A DNA stretch of 64,000 nt from CAYXWM01 sp964468805 (GTDB lineage Bacteria; Bacillota; Clostridia; Lachnospirales; WRBF01). Location: assembly GCA_964468805.1 (NCBI GenBank), contig CAYXWM010000004.1, positions 12,359 to 76,358 on the forward strand. Direction: 5' to 3'. The translations under genes were made by a program, and so were the position numbers. The notes under the pieces are model-generated. The model was given only the letters and a program-made list of their open reading frames with translations. It ran no database searches and was not told the DNA's origin. Of the stretch, positions 26,381 to 34,688 are shown in pieces; the stretch's first letter is position 1, and each line of letters starts with the position of its first letter.

Positions 26381-27931
26381 ATGGCAAAAAACACATCCGG
26401 AATGAAGCTGAAAATAATAATAGTTTCATTGGTTGTACTTATCGGTGCGGCTTGCGTAGTTGGTTTTATTTCTTTCAGCGAATTTCAGAAAATGAAGGAT
26501 GCCGTTGAAATAGACAGGATTTACAAAAACGTGTATCTTAACGATGTTCCGGTGGGCGGAATGAAGAAACAAGAAGCCATCGAAGCTGTAAGCGAATCAA
26601 ACATTAGATTTTTAAAAGACAACAAAATAACCATCCGCGGAAACGACCATGAGGTTAGCTTTACCTACGCGGATTTGGAACCCAAATTCGACCTGTCGGA
26701 GGCTGTTGAACAGGCTTATCACTATGCCCGTGAAGGCAACATTGCCGACAGATACGCAAAAATTACCGCTTTGGAAACAACACCCCACAAGATTAACGCT
26801 CCCATAAAATTTACTTTTGACGATACAATAATTATAAACAAAATCGAAGAATTGGCTCCTCTGGTTAATATAGAGCCCATAAGTGCAAGCATTTCCACGA
26901 AAAACGGAAAAATAGAAATTACCGAAGGTCAAACCGGATTACAGCTTAACGTTCAAGGAACGCTTAACAAAGTTAAAGACCTTATAGACAAAAACGAATC
27001 CGGTACGGTAGAAGCGGATTTCATCGAATCCCAACCGAAATTTACCGCGGAACAACTTAAAGGCAAGCAACAACTTCTGGGTACTTTTAAAACCACCTTT
27101 GCCGTGGACGGTGCCGGCAGAAACGACAATATCTTTAACGCAGCAAGCAAAATCAACGGTTTTGTGCTTATGCCCGGTGAAGTTTTCTCTACAAACAAAG
27201 CCTTTGGTGCCATGACTTTTGATAACGGTTATCGTTTGGCTCCCGTTATTGAAAGCGGTAAGTTGGTTCAAGGAATGGGCGGCGGTGTTTGCCAGGTTTC
27301 CAGTACCCTATACAACGCAGTACTTTTCGCCGAGCTTGAGGTTGTTGAACGCCAAAACCACAGCTTGAAAGTAGGTTATCTGGACTGGGGTTTGGATGCT
27401 ACCCTTGCCGGGGACTATATAGACTTTAAATTCAAAAACAATACGGAATATCCCGTTGTTATAGAAGCAAAAATCTCCGGAAACACCCTTACGGCGAGTA
27501 TTTACGGTGACGAAATCCACAATCCTTCTCGCCGCTTGGTATTCCAAAAGGCACTGGCAGAAACCGTTCCTCCGGGACCGGAATCCATAGTCAAGGACCC
27601 GGCTCTTCCCGAAGGCACCAGAGTAGTGGAAACTCCTGCCCGTACCGGTTATAAATATAACCTCTATAAAATAGTCTACGAAAACGATAAAGAAGTGGAA
27701 AAAACTCTTGCAAACACCAGTTACTACAGAGCAACCGCCGCGGTGGTGCGAGTAGGTACGGGATTACCCGTTCCGGTTGAAGACCCAACCCAAATTCAAC
27801 CCAATCCCGACGTTCCTCAAGACCCACAACCCGGCAACAATCCCTCGGATGTAGTCCAAGATCCACCCACACAACCCGTACCTCCTCAAAACATAGAGCC
27901 GGCTCCCGAAGAACTTCCCATAGTGGAGTAA
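26381..27931 (+). CDS. VanW family protein with peptidoglycan-binding-like and G5-like domains
   Basis: A 516-residue membrane-anchored protein. It has a transmembrane helix at 10-32, a YoaR-like putative peptidoglycan-binding domain (about 70-220), and a VanW domain (about 235-365) with INGFVLMPGEVFSTN and GGGVCQVSSTLYNA. A G5-like beta domain (about 400-460) and a Pro/Gln-rich tail (about 465-516) follow. It is expected on the outer face of the membrane in contact with the cell wall. VanW domains occur in some vancomycin-resistance clusters, but no van genes are near, so no resistance role is implied. It is a single gene with GGGGGT before the ATG. Confidence 0.9.
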   Translation: MAKNTSGMKLKIIIVSLVVLIGAACVVGFISFSEFQKMKDAVEIDRIYKNVYLNDVPVGGMKKQEAIEAVSESNIRFLKDNKITIRGNDHEVSFTYADLEPKFDLSEAVEQAYHYAREGNIADRYAKITALETTPHKINAPIKFTFDDTIIINKIEELAPLVNIEPISASISTKNGKIEITEGQTGLQLNVQGTLNKVKDLIDKNESGTVEADFIESQPKFTAEQLKGKQQLLGTFKTTFAVDGAGRNDNIFNAASKINGFVLMPGEVFSTNKAFGAMTFDNGYRLAPVIESGKLVQGMGGGVCQVSSTLYNAVLFAELEVVERQNHSLKVGYLDWGLDATLAGDYIDFKFKNNTEYPVVIEAKISGNTLTASIYGDEIHNPSRRLVFQKALAETVPPGPESIVKDPALPEGTRVVETPARTGYKYNLYKIVYENDKEVEKTLANTSYYRATAAVVRVGTGLPVPVEDPTQIQPNPDVPQDPQPGNNPSDVVQDPPTQPVPPQNIEPAPEELPIVE

Positions 27932-27983
27932 GCTTTTGTATTGAAATAAGAAATATTTGTGATATTATATATAGCTGTAAACC

Positions 27984-28025
27984 TTAACCTTGAGGATTGT
28001 ATTCTCAAGGTTAAATGCTTTTTCG
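27984..28025 (+). terminator. probable terminator after the VanW gene
   Basis: The perfect stem TTAACCTTGAG/CTCAAGGTTAA is followed, after ATGC, by five T residues. Confidence 0.6.
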
Positions 28026-28080
28026 ATAAATTTAATGTCAAGTGACTTAATTATTAATAAAGTTTTGATTTTAAATATTA

Positions 28081-28143
28081 AAGTCTTTTTGAAGGGAGTT
28101 TGAGGGAGACTTTTTCTTCAGAAAAAGTTTCCCTCAAGGTCTT
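28081..28143 (+). repeat. repeat family C, copy 1
   Basis: A hairpin element starting AAGTCTTTTTGAAGGGAG, with arms GAGGGAGACTTTTTC and GAAAAAGTTTCCCTC, ending AAGGTCTT. It is nearly identical to copy 2 at 33906-33970. It lies 34 bases before the HypE-like gene. Confidence 0.85.
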
Positions 28144-28176
28144 ATCTTTTTACTTATACCTGAAAGGAATTAACTG

Positions 28177-29178
28177 ATGCTAAAGGGAAAATTGGATACG
28201 GGTAAAGTGGCGGGTAAAATACTGGAGGAAATAGTATTTAACAAAGCCACGCCCTCAAATAAAGAAATTCTGGAAGCCTCCGGCATAGGCGAGGATTGTG
28301 CCGTCATATCAACGGAAAATGAATATTGCCTGCTGTCCACCGACCCCATTACCGGTGCTACCAAGGACATAGGCTATCTTGCCGTTCATGTAAACGCCAA
28401 CGACATTGCCGCCTGCGGAGGCGAGCCTTTGGGTATATTGGTTACTGTGCTGATGCCGGAAGGTACGGAAGCTTTAGAGTTACAGGATATAATGGACGGA
28501 GTTTACAATGCCTGTGAGGAATTGGGACTAAGCGTTATCGGCGGTCACAGCGAGGTGACGGATGCGGTAAACCGGGTGGTGGTTTGTGCCACAGTTGTAG
28601 GCAAAACCCAAAATAAAAAATTCCTACGCACAAAAGACGCAAAACCCGGTCAGGACCTAATAATGACCAAATTCGCCGGATTGGAAGGCACGACTATTTT
28701 GGCAAAAGAATTTGAAGCCCCACTAACCGAAAAATTCGGCAGTGATTTTGTGCAGTCAGCCGACCGCCTTGCTTCCATGCTTTCGGTTTTGAAAGAATCC
28801 CGTATAGCTGTTAAACACGGTGCTACCGCCATGCATGACATAACCGAAGGCGGAGTAATGGGTGCCGCCTATGAAATGGCTGTGGCTTCGGGAGTGGGTG
28901 CGGAGCTGTATCTTGACCTTGTACCCCTGTTACCCGAAACAAAACAAATCTGCGATTACTTTAATATTAATCCCTATAAACTGATTTCCTCGGGTTCCAT
29001 GCTGATTGCTTCAAATAATGGCGGTGAATTGGTAGAAAAACTTAAGGACCAAGGTATAAATGCCGCCGTAATAGGAAAATTTACAGAGAATAACCTAACG
29101 TACATCCAAGACGAAAAGATATATTCCCTTACTTCACCGGAAACGGACGAACTGTACAAAGCCCTAAATCAAGCATAG
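28177..29178 (+). CDS. AIR synthase-related (HypE-like) protein
   Basis: A 333-residue protein of the PurM/HypE/ThiL/SelD ATP-binding superfamily. It has GIGEDCAVI, the Asp/metal-binding STDPITG, VNANDIAACGGEP, VIGGHSEVT and TEGGVMGAAYEMA motifs. The pattern is closest to the COG0309 HypE group, but it lacks the C-terminal cysteine motif of true HypE and no hydrogenase genes are nearby. It also lacks the N-terminal Cys/Sec loop of SelD. The exact reaction, an ATP-dependent dehydration or phosphorylation in the superfamily, is unknown. era follows on the same strand after about 100 bases. Confidence 0.82.
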   Translation: MLKGKLDTGKVAGKILEEIVFNKATPSNKEILEASGIGEDCAVISTENEYCLLSTDPITGATKDIGYLAVHVNANDIAACGGEPLGILVTVLMPEGTEALELQDIMDGVYNACEELGLSVIGGHSEVTDAVNRVVVCATVVGKTQNKKFLRTKDAKPGQDLIMTKFAGLEGTTILAKEFEAPLTEKFGSDFVQSADRLASMLSVLKESRIAVKHGATAMHDITEGGVMGAAYEMAVASGVGAELYLDLVPLLPETKQICDYFNINPYKLISSGSMLIASNNGGELVEKLKDQGINAAVIGKFTENNLTYIQDEKIYSLTSPETDELYKALNQA

Positions 29179-29276
29179 GTTTAAAGATTTCATCTTGAAA
29201 GACGTTTAAGAAAAGCTTCGCTTCGTAAAGAGCTTTCCCATGGATTTCTTTCATACCACTTCCAAAGGAGAAAATT

Positions 29277-30182
29277 ATGCAACCCTATAACTCAGGCTTC
29301 GTATCGCTTATAGGCAAACCCAACGTGGGTAAATCTACCCTGCTGAACAGACTTATAGGCGAAAAAATTGCCATAGTAACAAGCAAGCCCCAAACCACAC
29401 GCAACAATATCCAAGGTATTATAACCACCGAACGCTACCAAATAATCTTCGTAGATACTCCGGGTATACACGTACCAAAAACCGTCTTGGGCGAGCAAAT
29501 GGTTCGCTCCGCCATGAGTGCCATGGGAGAAGTGGACGTTATACTTTATTTGGTAGAGCCTAAGGAATATATTTCAGCAGAGGATAAGAGAATTATTGAA
29601 AAACTGAAATCCGTTCGAGAGCCGGTAATTCTTGTTATAAACAAGGCAGACAAAATCGAGTACTTAAAACTGCTTCCCATAATAGAGCTTTATTCAAAGG
29701 CATTTGACTTTAAAGAAATAATACCGATTTCGGCTTTGAAATCCAAAAACCTGGAGGATTTAAAGGACACCGTGGCAAAATACCTGCCGGAAGGACCCCA
29801 ATTCTTCCCGGACGACATGATTACAGACCAACCGGAACGACAAATTGTAGCCGAAATGATACGTGAAAAAGCATTGAAACTTCTCCAAGACGAACTGCCC
29901 CACGGCATAGCCATAGAAATAGTATCCCATAAACTACGTCCGGACGGAAAAACCATAGACATTACAGCGGATATATATTGCGAAAAGCGTAGCCACAAGG
30001 GCATGATAATAGGCAAAAACGGCGAGATGCTTCAAGAAATAGGCAGACTGGCTCGTTCGGATATAGAGCGTTTCTTGGATACAAAGGTTTATTTGCAACT
30101 TTGGGTAAAGGTAAAAGAGGATTGGCGAAGAAAGGCAACGGAGATAAGAAGATTGGGTTTGGATACGATTTCGGAACTGTAA
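29277..30182 (+). CDS. era: GTPase Era
   Basis: A 301-residue GTPase that binds the 3' end of 16S rRNA and assists 30S subunit maturation. The G domain has G1 GKPNVGKST, the switch with PQTTRNNIQG, G3 VDTPGIHVPK and G4 NKAD. The C-terminal KH domain contains GMIIGKNGEMLQEIG. Length and layout match the family. The AAAGGAG before the ATG supports the start. In many Firmicutes era lies near recO, and here yqzL-recO follow within 1 kb, consistent with that conserved neighbourhood. Confidence 0.97.
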   Translation: MQPYNSGFVSLIGKPNVGKSTLLNRLIGEKIAIVTSKPQTTRNNIQGIITTERYQIIFVDTPGIHVPKTVLGEQMVRSAMSAMGEVDVILYLVEPKEYISAEDKRIIEKLKSVREPVILVINKADKIEYLKLLPIIELYSKAFDFKEIIPISALKSKNLEDLKDTVAKYLPEGPQFFPDDMITDQPERQIVAEMIREKALKLLQDELPHGIAIEIVSHKLRPDGKTIDITADIYCEKRSHKGMIIGKNGEMLQEIGRLARSDIERFLDTKVYLQLWVKVKEDWRRKATEIRRLGLDTISEL

Positions 30183-30184
30183 TG

Positions 30185-30322
30185 TTATAATGAATTGCAT
30201 AAGGAATAGTAACATAGCTATTCTTCGTAAACGGTTCACTCTTGCGTATTTATGAACAAAACACCGGTCGCTCTCCGCTACGAGTATAATCTTTTTGACT
30301 ACTGCACAGGCAATTAAGTATA
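30185..30322 (+). repeat. repeat family B, long copy
   Basis: A roughly 138-bp element from TATAATGAATTGCATAAGG to CAATTAAGTATA. It contains GCTATTCTTCGTAAAC and CTCTTG shared with the minus-oriented copy at 11521-11632, plus about 25 extra internal bases. It starts immediately after era. Confidence 0.75.
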
Positions 30323-30370
30323 TTTAAAAAACCGACTTGAGTTTTACAAGGGTTTTTTGCATAATTTTTG

Positions 30371-30399
30371 TTGACGTATTTGCTCCTTTATGTTATTTT
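30371..30399 (+). promoter_or_regulatory. predicted promoter of the 121-residue membrane protein gene
   Basis: TTGACG (30371-30376), 17 bases, then TATTTT (30394-30399). Confidence 0.5.
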
Positions 30400-30421
30400 T
30401 TCTAATAAAAATAGCATAAAG
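30386..30421. promoter_or_regulatory. candidate operator palindrome over the -10 region
   Basis: CTTTATGTTATTTTT and AAAAATAGCATAAAG are complementary at 14 of 15 positions around a six-base centre. They overlap the predicted -10 box of the following gene. It could be a repressor site or a leader hairpin. Confidence 0.45.
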
Positions 30422-30431
30422 GGGTTATCAT

Positions 30432-30797
30432 ATGGAAAACAGAACTATGTTAAAGGGTATAATCGGTGTTACTGTAGTAATAGCTCTTGTAATTTTTATA
30501 ATATCCCTAAAACCCGCTGATGATTCAGGCGATGATTGGTATCAATATGCAAAAAAAGTTGTTTCAATCTGTGACGATTTCCTTGATTTTAAAATCGACG
30601 GAAACGAAGCCGGAAATAGGATTGAGATGATAGTAAATGCCTTGCCGGAACCAAAAAAACATTTTGAGAAAATTATTCAAATAAAAATTGATTCTACGCA
30701 AATACCGTTTTACGGTTATAAAGTTGATTTTGCAAAGGTTTTAAAATATAGAAATGACTTAGCGGAAACAATAAATATGGGTAAAAAAGTAGTTTAG
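30432..30797 (+). CDS. small membrane-anchored protein, unknown function
   Basis: A 121-residue protein with one N-terminal transmembrane helix (about 7-26, GIIGVTVVIALVIFIISL) and a charged, probably helical extracytoplasmic domain. GGGG precedes the ATG by seven bases. I do not recognise a family. It is a single-gene unit between era and yqzL-recO with its own predicted promoter and an overlapping palindrome, so it may be regulated separately from its neighbours. Confidence 0.7.
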   Translation: MENRTMLKGIIGVTVVIALVIFIISLKPADDSGDDWYQYAKKVVSICDDFLDFKIDGNEAGNRIEMIVNALPEPKKHFEKIIQIKIDSTQIPFYGYKVDFAKVLKYRNDLAETINMGKKVV

Positions 30798-30938
30798 AGC
30801 TTCATTTTACATAACGTATTATTTTGATTGTTATGCAGAGAGGGACTAATATTACGTCCCTCTGCCAATTTTTTATATGTATAAAATATTTCTTCCCGAC
30901 AAAAATATTATTAAAATCACGAAAAAAGGGGGGATATT

Positions 30939-31046
30939 ATGTCGTATGAAAAATTCTTCTGGAGTATGTTCGAAAAATCAGGCTCTGTTGATGCTTATCT
31001 GGGATATAATGAAATTAAAAAGCAAAAAGGTGACGATCCGGTTTGA
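30939..31046 (+). CDS. yqzL: YqzL-like small protein
   Basis: A 35-residue protein beginning MSYEKFFWSMFEKSGSVDAY, which fits the YqzL pattern (aromatic-rich start, then F-E-K-(S/T)-G-x-(I/V)-x-A-Y). In Bacillus and relatives yqzL lies directly before recO, as it does here. The ATG follows a GGGGGGA site. Its TGA overlaps the TTG start of recO, indicating translational coupling. The function is unknown. Confidence 0.8.
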   Translation: MSYEKFFWSMFEKSGSVDAYLGYNEIKKQKGDDPV

Positions 31047-31756
31047 GCCAAATACAAACGAGGGGCATAGTAATAAACGAACAGGCATTTAAGGAGCATG
31101 ACAAACGCCTGACCTTACTGTTAAAAGATATGGGCAAGGTTACGGTCTATGCCAAAGGTGCAAAAAAATCCTCAAGCAAGCTTCTTGCAGGTACTCAACT
31201 GTTCTGTTGGTCTGATTTTAATTTATATGACGGCGGAAGATTTTTGTCTTTAAATTCGGTTGATTTAATTGAAAGTTTCTATAACCTGCATAGGGACTAC
31301 GATACCCTTATCTACGCAAGCTATCTTTTGGAACTTTGCAACAAAATTATTTTGCCCGGAAGCCCCTGCGATGATATTATAAAATTATTGTTAAAATCAT
31401 TAAAAACCCTTGCAAGTACCCAAATTCCACGGGTTAATATTGCAAGGGTCTTTGAGTTTTTATTTTTAAAGCTGAACGGCTTTACTCCGGAGCTTGATGC
31501 TTGCAGTCAATGCGGTTCAGAGGAAAATTTGATTTTTTTCGGAAAGGAAGGTTTGCTCTGCGGTAAATGCGGCACTCATACAAAATCGGTTAGAATAAGC
31601 GGTTCTGCTCTTTGTGCCATTAATCATATCTTCACCGCTACAGACAAACTATTTGCCTTTCGCTTGTCAAAAACCTGCGAAATGGAATTGGAGGCTTGTG
31701 CAAAGCTTTTTCTTCACTCTAATATCGAAGTGGAGATAAACAGCTTTTTTACATAA
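31043..31756 (+). CDS. recO: DNA repair protein RecO
   Basis: A 237-residue recombination mediator that helps load RecA with RecF/RecR. The N-terminal OB fold (TRGIVINEQAFKEHDKRLTLLLKDMGKV) is followed by a helical domain. A zinc-binding cluster is seen in CSQCG and LCGKCG near residues 153-177. The TTG start overlaps the yqzL stop and has AAGGTGA upstream. Length is typical. It is cytoplasmic. Confidence 0.95.
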   Translation: MSQIQTRGIVINEQAFKEHDKRLTLLLKDMGKVTVYAKGAKKSSSKLLAGTQLFCWSDFNLYDGGRFLSLNSVDLIESFYNLHRDYDTLIYASYLLELCNKIILPGSPCDDIIKLLLKSLKTLASTQIPRVNIARVFEFLFLKLNGFTPELDACSQCGSEENLIFFGKEGLLCGKCGTHTKSVRISGSALCAINHIFTATDKLFAFRLSKTCEMELEACAKLFLHSNIEVEINSFFT

Positions 31757-31763
31757 TATTGTA

Positions 31764-32321
31764 TCAGCTTGATGTATGCTCCAATACTATCATTATTCCT
31801 ATAAGAACCAAAATTACGCCGCCTATGCGTTCCGGGTAACTTTTAAAAGAGTTACCCAATTTTTTGCCTGCCAATGTGCCCAAGGTACAAACGGTAAAGG
31901 TGACTAAGCCTATGATTACGGTGCTTGTAAAGATATTTACGTCCGTAACGGCAAAGGTTACCCCAACCGCAAGTGCATCGATACTTGTAGCTACGGAAAG
32001 CAGGATTATATTTCTAAAATTTAGGTCGTTGAAAGTCTTTTTATCATCCGGCTGAAAGGATTCGAAAAACATTTTTCCGCCTATCAACGCCAGTAAGCCC
32101 AAGGCTATCCAGTGGTCAAAGGCTATAAAATAACTGCTGAATGACCTTGCACCGAAATACCCGATAAGGGGCATGAAAAACTGAAAAAATCCAAAGAAAA
32201 AACCTATTTTTAACGCATGTAACAGCGATACCTTTTTTAAAATCATTCCGTTGGCTACGGAAACGGCTAATGCATCCATGGAGAGCCCTACAGCTATAAG
32301 AAAAACCGAAGCAAGTCTCAT
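31764..32321 (-). CDS. mntP: manganese efflux pump MntP family
   Basis: A 185-residue membrane protein with six hydrophobic helices. Two family repeats each carry an acidic Asp in a helix: GLSMDALAVSVANG and ATSIDALAVGVTFA. GKMFFESF and IGGVILVLIGIMIVLEH match the family. MntP exports excess manganese. It is convergent with recO, with only seven bases between the stop codons. Its promoter is predicted at 32479-32507. The 150-base leader may carry regulation, but I could not match it to the yybP-ykoY manganese riboswitch. Confidence 0.92.
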   Translation of the reverse strand: MRLASVFLIAVGLSMDALAVSVANGMILKKVSLLHALKIGFFFGFFQFFMPLIGYFGARSFSSYFIAFDHWIALGLLALIGGKMFFESFQPDDKKTFNDLNFRNIILLSVATSIDALAVGVTFAVTDVNIFTSTVIIGLVTFTVCTLGTLAGKKLGNSFKSYPERIGGVILVLIGIMIVLEHTSS

Positions 32322-32478
32322 AAATTCTCCTTAATATAGAAATTTTGACCGTATAGCCGGGGCGTGTCCGGGCTTTGGCGGATTCCTTTTTAATATGGCA
32401 AAAAGGGTTTTTATGCCAAGTCCCTTTTCCCTAACAATATAAATTAATAACTGTTCGACTACATCGAACTCACGTTAA

Positions 32479-32507
32479 ATTATAACATATATAGCGTTGC
32501 TTGTAAA
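32479..32507 (-). promoter_or_regulatory. predicted promoter of mntP
   Basis: On the minus strand TTTACA, 17 bases, then TATAAT. The leader of about 150 bases contains a small GTTCGA/TCGAAC hairpin and a GGCA/TGCC hairpin. Confidence 0.6.
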
Positions 32508-32558
32508 AAATTCTATTCAATCTGTCATTTACACATCCCAACGGTCGACAAATAAATA

Positions 32559-32587
32559 TTGAAAAAAGTGTAAATATCATCTACAAT
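32559..32587 (+). promoter_or_regulatory. predicted promoter of the coiled-coil protein gene
   Basis: TTGAAA (32559-32564), 17 bases, then TACAAT (32582-32587), with a very short leader to the ATG at 32605. Confidence 0.55.
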
Positions 32588-32604
32588 GGTATACGGTGAT
32601 ATTT

Positions 32605-33069
32605 ATGAATGATAAGTCATCATTAATTATAGAGGAAATTAACACCGGTATTAGTATATTATATGATAGTCTGGTGCAAAAAAAACTACTTCTTGAGCAA
32701 ATACTCAATATATCCGAAAATCAAGAACAGGTTTTAAAAAATATTGACGAGGCTCCCGAATTTAAGGAACTCTTTCACGAAATGAATCGTCAAAAGCAAC
32801 TGTTGATAGATGAAGTCCTTAACTCGGACAATTTTTTTCAAAATACCTATGAAAAATATTCCGAGGCTTTAAATACTCATGCCGAAATTTTTTCCAAAGG
32901 AATAAAATTACTGCAAGAACTTATACAATCGGTAATGGACCTGGACATAAAAATCCGCTTTAGGGAACAGAATAACAAACAACTGATACCCAAATCCACC
33001 AAGCCCATATCTATTGTCAATAAAAATCATTTGCTTAAAGAATACCAAAAACATAAAAGAAAAAGCTGA
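32605..33069 (+). CDS. small helical (coiled-coil) protein, unknown function
   Basis: A 154-residue soluble protein that is almost all predicted helix, with heptad-like leucine/isoleucine spacing (IEEINTGISILYDSLVQKK, LLEQILNISENQEQVLKN). The size and composition resemble FlgN-type flagellar chaperones, but no flagellar genes are in the window, so this is only a resemblance. The ATG at 32605 has GGTGAT upstream; an in-frame GTG at 32596 is less likely. It is followed by family A repeat copy 5. Confidence 0.7.
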   Translation: MNDKSSLIIEEINTGISILYDSLVQKKLLLEQILNISENQEQVLKNIDEAPEFKELFHEMNRQKQLLIDEVLNSDNFFQNTYEKYSEALNTHAEIFSKGIKLLQELIQSVMDLDIKIRFREQNNKQLIPKSTKPISIVNKNHLLKEYQKHKRKS

Positions 33070-33099
33070 ACATAGCGGTTTAACTTTTTTAGTATACTA

Positions 33100-33190
33100 A
33101 TTCCATATAAGATGAAGGACAAAAATAATCGTTTTTTCCTTGAACCGTTGGAAAAAATCAATTATTTTTGCCCTCTGTTTAAAATGGAAT
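33100..33190 (+). repeat. repeat family A, copy 5 (most symmetrical)
   Basis: ATTCCATATAAGATGAAGG, ACAAAAATAATCG, TTTTTTCC, loop TTGAACCGTT, GGAAAAAATCAATTATTTTTG, then TTTAAAATGGAAT. The element is also flanked by GTATACT on the left and AGTATAC on the right, extending the palindrome to about 108 bp. Confidence 0.9.
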
Positions 33191-33286
33191 CAGTATACAT
33201 TTTAACTTAAACCGCTATAACAAAAATTCGGCACAAAAGACAAAACCCTCGTGACACCGTGGATTACAAAACTTGGCGGTGAAATC

Positions 33287-33886
33287 GTGTTAACAAAAGA
33301 GAAATTAATTTTTGTATTGATAGGCTTGATTTTGACAATCGGTGTAATTTATTTTGCGGTTAAATCCGGAGAATCCAAACAAGCCGCCCTAACGCTGCTC
33401 AGTGACTCGGAACCTTCTGCTCCTCCGGTCAGTACCCAAGCCCCGGCTACCCCGGAACCCACCTCGCCACCACAAGAATTACATGTTTATATTACCGGGG
33501 CAGTGGTTAAACCGGATGTGTACAAGGTACCCAACGGCAGCCGCATAGAGGATGTACTTGAACTGGCAGGCGGCGAAACGGAAGAAGCTGACCTAACCCT
33601 GATAAACTTGGCGAAAACGGTATCAGACGAAGAAAAAATCGTAGTTCCCAAGAAGGGTGATGACATGGAAATAAATATTCCCAACCAAAACCAAGGTCCT
33701 GTAAATATCAATACCGCTACCCGTTCCCAACTGACCAAGTTGCCCAGAATAGGTAAGGTAACCGCCGAAAAGATCATAGAATACCGAGAAACTAACGGTG
33801 CTTTTCAATCGGTGGAAGAAATAATAAAAGTACCCGGCATAGGTCAAAAAACCTATGACGCTATTAAAGATAACATAACCGTTTAG
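33287..33886 (+). CDS. comEA: ComEA-family DNA-uptake protein
   Basis: A 199-residue membrane-anchored DNA receptor. It has an N-terminal transmembrane helix (about 6-24), a Pro/Ser/Thr linker, an SLBB domain (about 70-125, LHVYITGAVVKPDVYKVP), and a C-terminal helix-hairpin-helix pair (about 140-199) with NINTATRSQLTKLPRIGKV and VPGIGQKTYDAI. ComEA binds incoming DNA outside the membrane and passes it to ComEC, which is encoded 3.5 kb downstream. The GTG at 33287 is preferred over the GTG at 33251, which lacks a ribosome site and adds an uncharacteristic extension. Confidence 0.93.
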   Translation: MLTKEKLIFVLIGLILTIGVIYFAVKSGESKQAALTLLSDSEPSAPPVSTQAPATPEPTSPPQELHVYITGAVVKPDVYKVPNGSRIEDVLELAGGETEEADLTLINLAKTVSDEEKIVVPKKGDDMEINIPNQNQGPVNINTATRSQLTKLPRIGKVTAEKIIEYRETNGAFQSVEEIIKVPGIGQKTYDAIKDNITV

Positions 33887-33905
33887 TTCTTTAAGTCTTT
33901 TTATT

Positions 33906-33970
33906 AAAGTCTTTTTGAAGGGAGTTTGAGGGAAACTTTTTCTTCAGAAAAAGTTTCCCTCAAGGTCTTT
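33906..33970 (+). repeat. repeat family C, copy 2
   Basis: It is almost identical to copy 1 at 28081-28143. A perfect palindrome GAGGGAAACTTTTTC/GAAAAAGTTTCCCTC lies at its core, preceded by AAGTCTTTTTGAAGGGAG and followed by AAGGTCTTT. It lies between comEA and the response regulator gene. Confidence 0.88.
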
Positions 33971-33998
33971 TATTCTATATACAGGAGTGTGAAAAACG

Positions 33999-34688
33999 GT
34001 GGCGTATAAAATATTGGTAGTGGACGACGAAAAGTCCATAGTTAAAGGCATAAAATTCAGCCTGGAACAGGACGACATGGTTATAGACACAGCCTATGAC
34101 GGCGAAGAAGCCCTTAAACTGGCTAAAACCGAACGCTATGACCTTATAGTCCTGGACGTTATGCTGCCCAAAATAGACGGCTTACAGGTCTGTCAACAGG
34201 TAAGGGAATTTAGCAAGGTAGCCATAATCATGGTTACAGCCAAGGGCGATGACATGGATAAAATCATGGGTCTGGAATACGGTGCTGACGATTATATTAC
34301 CAAACCCTTCAATATACTTGAACTGAAAGCTCGCATAAAAGCCATCCTAAGACGCTCCATCCGTAAAGTAGACCTGACAGAACCGCCGAAAAACACCCTT
34401 AAAGTCCGTGACTTGGAAATAGAGTTCGATTCCAGACGGGTATTTATTAAGGGTCAAGAGGTCAGCCTTACGGCTAAAGAGTTTGACTTGGTGGAACTGC
34501 TCATGGAAAACCCGGTCAAGGTCTACAGCCGTGAAGCCTTGCTGAACACCGTTTGGGGTTACGATTATCCCGGGGATATTCGTACTGTTGACGTGCATGT
34601 TCGTCGCATTAGAGAAAAAATAGAGGAAAACCCCAGCGACCCCAAATATATACATACCAAGTGGGGAGTTGGTTACTATTTTAAATAA
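33999..34688 (+). CDS. OmpR/PhoB-family response regulator
   Basis: A 229-residue regulator. The receiver domain has DDEKS, the phospho-acceptor Asp in LIVLDVMLPKIDG, and the lysine in ITKPFNILEL. The winged-helix domain has LTAKEFDLVELLMENP and VDVHVRRIREKIEENPSDP. The start is GTG with CAGGAG upstream. The kinase frame begins inside its 3' end and a GerMN lipoprotein-like gene follows. This RR-HK-GerMN order parallels mtrA-mtrB-lpqB of Actinobacteria. Confidence 0.95.
   Translation: MAYKILVVDDEKSIVKGIKFSLEQDDMVIDTAYDGEEALKLAKTERYDLIVLDVMLPKIDGLQVCQQVREFSKVAIIMVTAKGDDMDKIMGLEYGADDYITKPFNILELKARIKAILRRSIRKVDLTEPPKNTLKVRDLEIEFDSRRVFIKGQEVSLTAKEFDLVELLMENPVKVYSREALLNTVWGYDYPGDIRTVDVHVRRIREKIEENPSDPKYIHTKWGVGYYFK

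Noticed and set aside
26381..27931. Vancomycin-resistance gene
   Set aside because: The VanW domain is common in Firmicutes without resistance, and no vanH/A/X/R/S genes are nearby.
28177..29178. Selenophosphate synthase (selD)
   Set aside because: It lacks the N-terminal Cys/Sec glycine-rich loop of SelD. The motifs fit the HypE-like group better.
32322..32500. yybP-ykoY manganese riboswitch in the mntP leader
   Set aside because: The leader has small hairpins, but I could not match the conserved loop sequences.
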